A program made the translations under genes and the position numbers. The notes below the pieces were generated by a model. The model had not been told where the DNA came from, did not search any database, and saw only the letters and a program-made list of their open reading frames with translations. A stretch of DNA of 34,476 bases, taken from Atkinsonella hypoxylon (taxonomy: Eukaryota; Ascomycota; Sordariomycetes; Hypocreales; Clavicipitaceae). Each line of letters begins with the position of its first letter. Positions within the stretch are counted from its first letter, which is position 1. This document shows positions 18,916-29,450 of this stretch, one piece after another. The stretch lies in the NCBI GenBank assembly GCA_000729835.1, contig JFHB01000274.1:1-34476 (forward strand). Direction: 5' to 3'.

Positions 18916-19830
18916 CTATTTATATAGTAAAATCCTTAGTCTTTATTATTAATTTTATTAATTCTACTTTTTATAAAAGTCCTTAATACTTTCTATAATT
19001 CTACTAAGCTTTAGATTAAAACTATAGCCTTAAATAATTTCCTTTTTTAAACCTTTATTTAATACTACTATAGTGCTATATTCTTTAGCAAAAAACGCGC
19101 TTATATTAAGCTTATTAAATTTACTATTATAAGCTTTCTTTTAGTATAAAACTATAACTAGCAACCTAAAGAGCGCATTTAGCACTATATTTAGTACTTT
19201 TAATATATAGAAAACTCTTAGGTTAAATTATAATAAATAATTAGCTACTTTAGCTAATTTTAAGTTAGCTTTATCTAGATCTATTATAGTAAGTAAAGTA
19301 TATTTAATAATCCCTTTTATTAGTAAGTAGTCTATAATAATATTAATAGTATAGTAGTTAGATTAAACTATTTTTTATAGCTTTTAAACACTTTATATAA
19401 TTATAGCTACCTCTACCTTAGTTAATCTATAACGTTTCTTTAGGTTAAAAGTATATCTTAAGAGAAAAAGAATTAGCTATAGTTAGTTACTTTTAATATC
19501 TTTACTAGGTATACTATAACTATTCTATTTACCTATAAGCTAAAAGATAAAGAGCCTAAATTCTTCCTTATAAGCATTAACTTTAAAGAATAAATACTTA
19601 CTAAAGTTATAATACTATAGAATAGTGTTTTTATTAAGGTATACTTTTACCTCTTAGAATACTTTCTTTTTCTTAAGTTTTAGTAAAAATATTATTTTTT
19701 AAGCTTTCTTTTAGTATATTAGTTTAGGTAAACTATTAGCTAAGCCTTTTTTATAAAGCTTTTATAGTAAAGTAGTCTTTTATTTCTATAGTAAGTAAAT
19801 TTATATATTAAACTATAGAATACTTTTCTA

Positions 19831-20136
19831 TAAAAAGCTAGCTATATTAATAAAGGTCTTTAGATTTATAAGATTTACTAAAAACTTAAGTTTTTAAAAA
19901 GCTTTTAGTTTATTATTTATATTAGTAATTCTATTACTATTAATAATAAAACCTAATAGCTAAATAGCTAAGTAGCCTATAAATAACTTCTTTATAGCTA
20001 TTATTAACTTATTTTTCTCTAGAATTAATAAAACTATATTAAAGTATATAAGGTAGTTCTTAGTAAAGTTAAAGAATATAATAATGTTATTAATATAGAT
20101 TTATATAAAATATTAATGCTTTTAAAATAATTAGTC
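19831..20136 (-). pseudogene. Reverse transcriptase core of the chromovirus
   Basis: The frame reads LFxKHxYFIxIYINNIIIF, where YINN derives from the catalytic YVDD by two G-to-A changes (20074-20097). It continues with LLILEKNKLIIAIKKLFIGY, LLGFIINSNRIT, LKAFxKLKFLVNLINLKTF and INIASFL. These follow the Gypsy RT order (KL...KC.F....V.FLGH.....GI...K...I..WP.P....L..FLG...F). Both catalytic Asp are Asn, so it is inactive. Confidence 0.8.
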
Positions 20137-22416
20137 TATATACTATTAAGCAAAAGCTAATATATTCTTAAAGCCTATAAGCACTATATTTAATGCTTTT
20201 AATTCTTATTTTAATATTACTACTATATAAGATTAATGTTCTTATTTTATAGAAAGCTAGTAGAAAAACCCTAATATATTAAAGAGTAAAAACATCTTTT
20301 TACTATATATATCTACTATAATATCTAATTAATCTAGTAAAAAGTATATATTTAGTATTACTACACTATTAAGTAGCTTTATATTAACTATAACTTATTC
20401 TTTTCTTTCTATTAAGGTTTTAATCTATACTATAAAGGCTAAGTAGGCTATAGCTGCTAAGTTATTTAAATATAATATCTTTTTACTTAAATATAGCTTA
20501 TTATAAACCTTATCTAGTTTAGCTTTATCTTTAGCTTCTAGTAGATAGATTTAAATAGGTTTTAGCTACTTCTACTATCTATTTACTAGATTTACTCTTA
20601 TATATTAGTCTTTAGGTATAGAAATAATACCTCTATTACAATAAATATTATATTTATCTATTAAGTTAATAAGCTTAGTTGTAATGTTTAGGTTTAAGTT
20701 TTCTACCTTAACCTTATATTTATTATAGATATATAGTATATCCTTAGGATAAAAGATTCTATATATAGAGATACTATTATTAACTTTCTTAAGGTTAAAT
20801 CTACTATTATTACTTTCTTTCTATAACTTATAATCTTCTATAGGTAATAGACTATTATTAGGTGTAATATCCTTAGAAAAATATATATATAAATTAAATA
20901 GGTTTATAATTATATAGTTAGCCTTAAGCTCTTTATTATACTAAAGATAAATAACCTTTTAATTTTTCTAGATTATAATAAATTTATCTAAATAGTTATA
21001 GGCTACTATTTATTTCTAGTTAGTTATACTAAGCAATATATCTAAGATAAGGTTAGATTTTAAGTATATATAGTAAGCAGTAGCCTTCTTATTAGCTAGT
21101 ACCTCTTTCTATTTAACTAGAATATACTTCTACAATTTTAGTAGAATTATTATAGATTATACTGCTATTATATTCTAATATAGAATCTTTAAAATTAGCT
21201 AAAAGATACCTATTTCTATAACTATATTATAAATAGACCTAATAGTAACCTTAGAGTAAATAAAATTAATTTTAACACTATAATTATAGAGGAAGGTTAA
21301 ACCTAGAAGAAGCTTTAGTTTTAAGTTACTTATTACGTTAGCTATAACTATAAAATAGCTAGTTATAGGTATACTATATATAGATCTAGGGATATAGAAG
21401 TTAAATATAGCTATTTTAGAGATATAGAAGAATAATTACACTTTAGTAACTAGTTTTAGCTCTATTTTTACCTATTTTATATTCTAATTAAACTAAGTTA
21501 ACTATACTTTATTAACTAGCACTAAAGAGGTTTTAGTATTTAGGTAGATCTAATGTAATAGTCCCTTATTATAGAATTAAATAGAAATCTTTAGAAAGAA
21601 ATTTAACTTTAAAATACTAGATTTAATAAGCTATAGCTTTATAACTACTTTAACTACTTACTTTATTTAAATTCCTTATAAATTCTTTTAGTTTACTTTT
21701 ATTTAAACCTTTTTCTTTTACTTTTCTTTACTTTTAGTAAAATAGGTTTTAATAAAGTTAAATTCTAGGCTAATTAGTAGTTCCTTAGTATTAACTATTT
21801 CTTCTTCTTTTATTAGCTAATATTTATAGCTTTTAAGGTACTTTTTATAGTCTTTTTAGTTAGATTTATCTTTAAATGTTATTATATAAGTATATTTCTT
21901 ATTATTCTACAGTAAGCTTTATTATTAAAAACGTTAAAGCTACTAAAGATACTATAGCTCTAGCTAATAATTCTAGCTAGCCTCTAAATCTTAGTTTTAC
22001 TAAGACTAAAGCTACTACTCTCTTAATAGCTAATTCCTTTAGTTTTATAGTAAATACTAAGGATAATTATTTTAGTAATTTTTATAGAATAGAGGTTAAA
22101 ACTAAAATTAACTATTACTTTTATTCTAGTTTATTTAGTTACCTTAAGGTGCTTTATTATTTTTAAAGTTTTTACTATTAAATTTACTTTAAGTATAGTA
22201 AGTATTAATATCTTCCTTATAGTCTTTTAATTTTTATTATTTTTCTAAATCTCTAAAGCATTTTTATAGATCCTTAACCTTATTATTTACTATAGTAATA
22301 TATATAGATTTTAGGTCTTTTACTATTAAAATTAAGTATAGCTATTATAATTCTAAGTATAGCTTATAATAGAGTCTTAAAAGAAGCTAAAGATTAATAG
22401 TTTTACTATTTATATA

Positions 22417-22668
22417 GGTATATTAAAATACTTTAAAGGTAAATTCCCTAAATAATTTTTCTTTAATTATATTTTATTCTATAAACTTAGCTAAATCTAG
22501 CTATATTATTGTATTCTAGATCTATATACTAAATTCTTTATAAATAGCAGTATAAATAGAGTTTAAACTGCTAAAAATAGCTGTTTTTTTATAGTAATCT
22601 AGATACTACTTATACTATATTAATATATTTCCTTTAAAGAGAGTTTAAAGCTTAATATAAATAGCTTC
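22417..22668 (-). pseudogene. Gag-like coding segment of the chromovirus
   Basis: An 84-codon stretch with only TAA/TAG stops reads EAIYIKLxTLFKGN, YLDYYKKTAIFSSLNSIYTAI and LAKFIExNIIKEKLFREFTF. It is helical and charged, in the position expected for gag, upstream of RT in the sense direction. No zinc knuckle was found here. The true gag frame is probably longer in both directions. Confidence 0.45.
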
Positions 22669-24166
22669 TTAGGCATTAATTATACTATAGCTACAGTAGT
22701 CTTTAATAGCTTAAATCTATAGCTCTATATTATAGAAAATAGTGTGCTTTTCTTTATATAAAATTAGCTTATAGATATTTCTATTATTAAAGGGTTTAAA
22801 GTAACTAATATTAGTAATTTTCTATATAGAATCTATTTATTTCTTAAGGGTTTAGAACTATATATTACTTTAGTTATTCTATTTTTAATATAGATTTAGC
22901 CTTTTATTTACTAGATTTAGCTAGAGATTATTATTTCTAATATAGTATAGTGCCTATTAATTTATATACTAATATTTAAAGTTACTAAATACTTAATTCT
23001 AGTCTTTTTTAGTATCTTAGCTTTTTTTAGCCTTACTATTATAGTATTACTTTAATAGATTCTTTAGAAATTATAGTAGCTTTTATTCTTTTAGAAAAGT
23101 ACTAAAGTATTTAAAGTATCTCTATATTATATAGTTTCCTTTACTTAAGAGTTACTTTTAACCTTACTTTTAGTTTTAGTTATTTTTTAGAGGTAAGTAA
23201 GAATTAAAAGCTCTTTATCTATAATCCTTAAGCTAGAAGCCTTATTAGGTATAGTATTATTTATTATATTTATTTTAAGGCTTAAGTATAGTCTTTATCT
23301 TTTAGGCTAAGTATTATTACTTTACTTAAAGAGTAGCAATTTTATTGTTTAATTCTCTCTATAATCTACTAATTTTATTAATTAATTCTCCTTTAATTTT
23401 ACTAATTTACTTATTAATTTCTATAGAAAAACCTATAAGCTATTCTAGTAAGAAGTTCCCTTTTTTAAGTAGTTTACTACTTCTTTTACTTTATACTCTA
23501 GCTTAAGAGTATAAAACCTTTAGTAAGCCTATAAAAGTAGTAAGATTTTAGCTAGTTCTTTAATTAGTAAGTTCTTTTTAGTAGTTTAAGGTATATTTAA
23601 TAGATCTAGGTCCTTAGTAAGTAGTATAAATCTAGATCTTTATACTTACTTTCCTTTAATATTCTAGGTAGAACTAGCACTAGCTTTATAGATAGTGTTT
23701 CTTAAGCTATTAAATCTAGATAATCTAGCCTTAGCTTTTTCTTTTAGTATTACTGTTAGTAAATCTATAAAGAGTTTAGTAGATTTAGCCTTATTAATAA
23801 TTCTATTAACCTATCTCTATACCTACTATACTATAGAAGTATTAATAGTATTTTAGTAAGAAAGTAGTTCTACTAGCTTAAGTTAGTTATATAATTTAAG
23901 CTATTTATTAATAAATTTATAGTAAGTAAGATAAAGTAGTAAGCTTCTTTTCTTTTAAGGTATAAGATCTCTTTTTTAAATCTAGAAATCTAGATTTTAG
24001 CAGTAAAATTTATAGAATTAGTATATAGTTTTAAGTTCTTTATTAGTAAAAGAAATATAATTCTTTCTACTAAGCTTCTTCTAAAGTTACTCTATCTTAA
24101 ATATTATAATTTTAGCTTTTTAAGCTTAAGAAGAGTTAGCAACAATTAGAAGTAATTACTACTACT

Positions 24167-24409
24167 TATTACAGTAGAATCTATTGTAGGTTTATTAGAA
24201 GTAATAATAAGTTATTAAATTTAATAGGTTATACAATAAATTGTAAGAGAAGTTATAAGAGCTTCTATAAGGAGTATCTAGAAATAGTGTTCTAGTGAAT
24301 AATTATTAATTGTTTAATCTAACTACCTAAGTGTTGCTTCTAACTACTTATATATAATTGCGGTCACGTGCACTAGTGACCTGCAGGTCTGTAGGATTAT
24401 CCCGTAACA
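24167..24409 (-). repeat. Right LTR of the chromovirus (5' LTR in its sense direction)
   Basis: It starts TATTACAGTAGAATC (mutated) and ends CCCGTAACA (intact). Here the outer 50 bp are unmutated, the reverse of the left LTR. On the minus strand a TTATATATAAG stretch near the intact end is a good TATA-type promoter for the element. Confidence 0.93.
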
Positions 24410-24414
24410 ATTAC
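24410..24414. repeat. Target-site duplication, right copy (ATTAC)
   Basis: It matches 14457-14461 exactly. The interrupted transposase frame resumes at 24415 when one copy is dropped. Confidence 0.92.
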
Positions 24415-24846
24415 AGAAGGCTTACTAATTGCTTAAGCAGTAAAGCAGTAGTTAATACTAAAGATAACGCTTTAGAACTAATTTAAAGGCTACTAAACGC
24501 GAAATAATACATTTAAGCAATTACAGTAACTCTCTTATAAGGAAGAAGAAAGTCTTATTAGCTAGATTTTATTCTAGGCATTATTAAATATACCTATAAC
24601 TTATTTATAGCTCTATAGCATTATATTATACCTACTAGCTAAAGGCAGCAACTTTTAACCTCTTAGAAAGAACTAGGTTTAGGGCTTTTTATATAGGCAT
24701 CTAGAAGTATTAATAAAGAGAGGCAAGCAAATAGACTCCTACTGCATTAATAGAGCTTCTACTAATTCTATTAAGGGCTTCTTTACTCTCCTAAACTAAC
24801 CTATTATTAAGTTAATTAAAACAATAAACTAATATAATATAGATAA

Positions 24847-24950
24847 TGTTGGAATCGTTATAACTCCATCGTGCGATTCCGGCACCTGCATAGGTAGATA
24901 CAACCGCTAATTAGTTGTATCTGCACATTAGTCTCTACTTATATTAAGGT
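24847..24950 (+). repeat. Probable outer edge of an LTR from a Copia-type element
   Basis: It starts TGTTGGAATCG exactly where the transposase frame ends. The composition is normal for about 90 bp and then becomes AT-rich, the same unmutated-edge pattern as the chromovirus LTRs. It contains two perfect short hairpins (24851-24880, 24897-24921). A TATATAAGGC site follows near 25000. The second LTR was not found in the window, so the identity rests on position and on the Copia gag frame downstream. Confidence 0.45.
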
Positions 24951-25263
24951 CGCTAATACCCCTTAATTCCCCTCTTAATATAATACTATACCTAAGATAT
25001 ATAAGGCATCTAATAGGGTATATAATATAGCCTCTTTTACTAGTTAAATATAACTCCTAGATAACTAAATTTAAACCTCTTTAATATAATACTAGTGCAC
25101 TAGTAAACTAGTTATAGAGCTAACTTAAAGGAGTATAAATAAGACCTTTAGTCTACTAACACTAATTAGTAGTTACTTAACTAAAAGCCTTTAGTATAAC
25201 TAAAGAGATTAGTATAATTAACTATAGATTAGCTAAGTTTAGTAAGAAGAGATATAATACTAT

Positions 25264-25439
25264 TAGCTAGAACCCTTAGTAGCTAATATAAGCAGTAAAG
25301 TGTACTAAAGAAAGGAATATCTTTATAATTACTTAGTTATTAAGTTATATTAACTTATAATAATATTTTAGTTTAACTAATTATTAATATTAAACTTCTA
25401 AAGAATTAAATTACTAGCTAGAACCCTTAGTAGCTAATA
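25264..25439. repeat. 25-bp direct repeat, copies 151 bp apart
   Basis: TAGCTAGAACCCTTAGTAGC plus TAATA is identical at 25264-25288 and 25415-25439. A related GC-richer version (CTAGAACCCCTGCTTAGTGA) lies at about 26836. The copies sit in the leader before the Copia gag frame. Confidence 0.6.
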
Positions 25440-25725
25440 CTATAGAATTTAACTTCTTTAACTATCTTAAAACTTAGCTAAAAGCTAGCTAAATCTCTTT
25501 ATCTTTATACTAATTCTATTATATTTACTTTCTCTTTTTATACTACTTAATCTTATTTAATATAATAAGTTTATAATAACTTTAAGTAAATTTATAAGAA
25601 TTTAAGTAATAACTATAACCTAATAAGCTTTTAAAATAACTTTAAAAGTATTAAAAACTCTTATTAATAAATTAAAACTTAATATATAAAATTAACCTAA
25701 AAACTACTACTATTACTAATTTAAA

Positions 25726-26800
25726 TAATAGAATTACCTTTATAATTAATCTTTATAAAGATTAAAGATTTAAAGATTAAGAATAATAAAAGAACTTTAA
25801 ATTTAACTTCTATAACTAAAATAAAGACCTATTTTAAAAAGCTTTTACTTTAATTATTAAAGTATTATATAACTTACTATATAAATATAGAGTTTATATA
25901 GATAAAAGTAGTAGCTAAATTACTAATTCCTTTAAAAAAGTACTATAAAAAGAAAAATAATCTATATAGCTAAAAGAAAAGATTAATAAATAAGTAGTAT
26001 TAAGTAAATTTTACTTAAACTTACACTTAAATATAAAACCTATATCTATAGTAAAAAAGCTTTAATCTTCTTTATAAAACTCTTCTTTTATACCTTTAGC
26101 ACTCTTTTTATTACTTTTATTAAGTATACTTAGTAATTTAATAGGTATATTAATAAAAATACTACTTTTTCTCTTTTCTCTATAGAATATAAGATTTCTT
26201 CTACTTTTAGTAGTATAACTATTACTTCTTTCTATAATAGATTCTTCTTAAATTAATATAAAGAAAGTACTTAACCTTATAAAGATCTATAAGGAAAGTA
26301 ATAAATATAGTAGTAATATATTTAATTTTATTATACTAAAAGTAGTTATACTTAAAGATTTATATTAATAGCTTAATTTCTTAAAACTAGTAATAATAAA
26401 GGTATTTTTAGTAATACTAATAGGTAAAGTATATAAATTCTACCTTATAATAATTATAATAAATATAAAGATAAATTATATCTTTAATTAAATAGTTAAA
26501 ATTATTAAGTAATACTTTAAGACCTTAACTAATAAATAGTTCTATTATTAAAGATAGAATAGTATTATATTATATAATATAATTGCTAAGAACTCTAATA
26601 AATCTATACTTAACTGCCTTAATATAATAATTTAAAACCTTTAAGATATCTATAATAGCTTTTTTAACTCTTTTATAAATAATCTTAAACTTATTAAGTA
26701 AACTCTTTAAGTAGTTAAAGGTATCTTTAAATATAGTTAAGCTAAATTTATAATTAATATAATATTCTAAAAGCTTATTAGTAATCTATAAAAGTTAATT
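25726..26800 (+). pseudogene. Copia-type gag relic
   Basis: On the plus strand one frame of about 355 codons keeps sense with TAA/TAG stops only. The best part is YNIIAKNSNKSILNCLNIII, followed by LxDIYNSFFNSFINNLKLIK and VKGIFKYSxAKFIINI. This agrees with the fungal Copia Gag pattern 'AENPDKTLLECLNLMIxxLQ...RGL...Y.TD..L...L..A...V' as I know it. The frame stops at a TTA microsatellite (about 26800-26821), after which unrelated sequence begins, so protease, integrase and RT are absent. The hydrophobic Leu-rich middle is unusual and may reflect a frameshift. Confidence 0.55.
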
Positions 26801-28430
26801 AATATTATTATTATTATTATTAAATTACGCTAGAAAGCTAGAACCCCTGCTTAGTGACTAATCCACCGTAGAAAAACCCTGTAGCAGGGAGGAAAACCCT
26901 AGTGCTTCTATAATAAATGCTGCTGCAGAGCCTAAGTGGCCCTAGTAAGGTCCCTGTTATAAACAGTAGGTGCTCTACTGCGCTAGGCTAACAGCTACAG
27001 CAGCGTTGCTAGATGTATATATATACGCCTGTATATATATTTAGGTAGTAGAGATAGAAGAGAGAGAGGAGAAGTAAGAAGCCTTTAGCCCTACTGCACT
27101 AGTAGCGCCCTAGCGCCGCTCTATAGCTCTTACTATTGCCTTACTTACTATTAGCTGCTATATAGTTATATACATTATTAACTAGTTAGGTTAAGCAGAA
27201 GTAAGAATGCTTAAGCTAGTTGCAACTTAGTGCTAGTAAGCTTAATTTACTTACGCCTCTAGAACTGCTGCGTTAAGCAGAAGGTAAGTTAAAGCCTCTC
27301 TATAAGTAAGTTAGAGTGTATATACTATACGCCCTTAGGGTTGCAGTTTAGTGCTATATTAGTTCTAGCCTACCTATAGATTATAGGCTAAGTTTAACCT
27401 TACTTACTAGAGTAAGCTAGCTATAACTATAAGTAAAGGGGGTTCTCTTAAGTTTATATTCCCTTCTTCTTTTTCTTCTTCTTTTAAGCTTTCTCTTCTA
27501 TATATCTTTTGAAAATAATAGGGATTACAGGACTAGATAGAAGAGGGTAGTGGTCTCTTATATTTAGCACCTGTAATTGCTCCTAGCAATTATCACGTAG
27601 TGGAAGCAGCAACGGCCTAAATCAAGCTGTAGTGTATAGTATAGATCACGTAGAGGCAGTAGATAACTATAATAATAGTGGTATCTTATATTAAGAGCGC
27701 TGTAACAAACAAGTGAGGGTAGGATCTCAAATCTTTCTAGTCCTTTATAGACCCTCTAACTATATTAGCGGGCTGTAGTCGCTAGAAGGGGCTCGTAGGC
27801 TACTTTATAATTTCCGCAAAAAGATTTACTATATAAAAACAAAAAAATCGACTTACGGCTATACAAACGAGACGCCTATATACACAATTTAACAAATTCC
27901 ACTAATAACAAGCAACCCTTATAAGCAACTCTATCTAACAATTATACTATTAGATAGCCCTAATTCTTAGCTTTCGAATGGTATACTTCTTGAATTTCTA
28001 CTATTGCTAGTTGTAGAGAAAATCGCAGTTAAAGTTAACTATAGGTTAGGCAACTTTGCCTTAGTCGATTCTAGATGTTTCGCATCTAGTAACAGCGATA
28101 TCTCTACCAAAAATCAACGTAACAAGACCTAATGAGGGTCACGTGATAGAGCAACTAGTAGGCATAAAAATAGGCTATACAGGGTAGCTTATTTTTAACA
28201 ATATCCCTTCTAAATCCCCTTAAACTAAGCCTCTAGCTAGTCCCTATATAGTAGCGCTGTATAGCTATAAGCTAATTGCTTCTCTTTTTATTAACTTTTT
28301 GCTGATTTTTTTCTATTATATAGAAATAGCTTCTTAACTCTACCCCCTTTACTGCTTCTATAAGTTCTTTACTCTATCTTTATCCCTTACTTATTCTAAC
28401 TTAAGTTAGAGAAAATTTTTTTATTAAATT
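26801..28430. other. Repeat-derived DNA with islands that escaped RIP; unassigned
   Basis: Two islands of near-normal composition (about 26820-27150 and 27520-28200) are separated by AT-rich DNA. They contain TATA-like strings (near 27020-27045), CACGTG-like and CACGTAG words and several perfect hairpins (27575-27591, 28048-28061, 28071-28089). An LTR-type end (minus strand TGTTAAAAATAAGC, starting at 28200) suggests a solo or partial LTR, but I found no partner copy. No coding frame was recognised. Confidence 0.4.
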
Positions 28431-29450
28431 TTTTAAAATTTTTTAAAAAAATACCTAAGAATTCTACTGCTTTAGCCCTTAGCGTAAGCGCTCTACCTCC
28501 TTACTAATGCCTTTACTAACCTAGTTCTAGCCTAGTGCTATCTATAATTAGCCTTACTAGCTATATATTTCCTAAGCCTATAACCCTACTATTTAGTATT
28601 GCTACTAGTAGAGTAGGTACTACCTCTTCTCTACAGTAGTTCTAGCACTAACTTAATGTTATAGGTACTAGTAGTTTATACTTTAGCTATACATTCTAAT
28701 GTTATTATTGTGCTTCTATAAGTTCTTCTAGTTCTAAGTTAAGCTCTTTTTACTAATGCTTTAGTAGCTAAAGTAGTCCTTAGTTTACTAGAATAAAATT
28801 TAGGTATTACTTAACTTTTAGGCTAAGTTTACTAAAAGTAGTAAAGAAGTAGTAAAGTCTCTCTTTAGTTCTAGAAGTAGCTTATTACTAACCTTAGTAG
28901 GTTTTAGCTTATAAATATAAGGCTATTTAGAAGGTAGCTAAGCGTACTATTAGTAATCCTTTAGCCCCTCTAGCTCTATTTTATACCTTTACTGCTACTA
29001 CTTTAGCTCTATATTAGCACTATAATATAATAGAAGTAGGGAAGAGAATTACTAACGCCCTTAAGGGTATCTTATAGAAGCTATAGCACTAAACTATTGT
29101 TATAGTAGGCTTAGCCTAAGCCCTAAAGCGTAAGGCAACTAACTAAGGAGAACTAGTAGCTAAATAAGCTCTCTTAAGTTTTACTCTAGAGGCAGTATAA
29201 AGATAGCTATACTATAAGATAAATAAAACTATACCTTTACTGTATATTTATCCTAATTCTATACTATATTTATATATATTCTATCTTATAGTGTATCTTA
29301 GTTTATATATAAGTTATACTTAAGGCTATTCCTTAGGTTAATTTACTAGTAAAGTAGTAGCTTAATGCTTCTAGTTTAGTCTTTAAAGTATAGTTTATTT
29401 CTTTTCTCTTTATCTCTTTAAAGCTATTCTACTAGGTAGAATTATAAGAG
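28430..29450. other. AT-rich stretch between the LINE ORF2 stop and the next repeat
   Basis: This could be the 3' untranslated part of the LINE, which would be long at 1 kb, or a separate element. A plus-strand frame (about 28451-29260) reads mostly open, for example STALALSVSALPPY and KVAKRTISNPLAPLALFYTF. I do not recognise it, and the minus strand is also partly open. Confidence 0.3.

Larger units (their letters stand above)
14462..24409 (-). mobile_element. Complete Ty3/Gypsy chromovirus LTR retrotransposon, RIP-inactivated
   Basis: The element is 9948 bp: two 243-bp LTRs flanked by the 5-bp duplication ATTAC. Coding sense is on the minus strand: a gag-like frame (about 22.4-22.7 kb, probably longer), reverse transcriptase (YVDD box at 20074-20097), integrase (from about 18915 down) and chromodomain (about 17.5-17.6 kb). 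RT before integrase is the Gypsy order, and the chromodomain marks a chromovirus. Directly inside the right LTR the minus strand reads AGTAGTAGTAATTAC, possibly a mutated TGGTAGC primer-binding site for initiator tRNA-Met. The internal part (9.5 kb) is long for a chromovirus. Much of the excess is an unrecognised frame after the chromodomain (about 15.25-16.98 kb). All frames are full of TAA/TAG, so the element is dead. Confidence 0.9.
14412..24846 (+). pseudogene. Pogo/Fot1-type transposase relic split by a retrotransposon
   Basis: Visible pieces are 14412-14461 (MPNYIENNI...) and 24415-24846. Removing the retrotransposon and one copy of the 5-bp duplication restores a single reading frame of about 160 codons, broken only by TAA/TAG, as expected after RIP. 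Order along the frame: a short N-terminal helix-turn-helix of the psq/CENP-B kind (TEGLLIA ... TLxNxFKGY), then SYKEEESLISxILFxALL, then GFLYRHLEVLIKRGKQID, then IKGFFTLLN and YNIDNVGI. The last matches the conserved Tyr-Asn-x-Asp-Glu-x-Gly-Ile stretch where the DDE catalytic core starts. Just there it is cut off by the next element at about 24847, so the catalytic core is missing. It cannot encode an active enzyme. Confidence 0.72.

Noticed and set aside
14462..24409. Copia (Ty1) assignment for the large LTR element, first suggested by a YVDDII-like box
   Set aside because: Integrase motifs lie downstream of RT in the sense direction and a chromodomain follows, which is the Ty3/Gypsy chromovirus order.
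27690..27800. tRNA-like signal (GATTTGAGATCC resembling a B box, minus strand), possible SINE
   Set aside because: I could not fold a cloverleaf with a proper anticodon stem and loop, and the A-box is weak.
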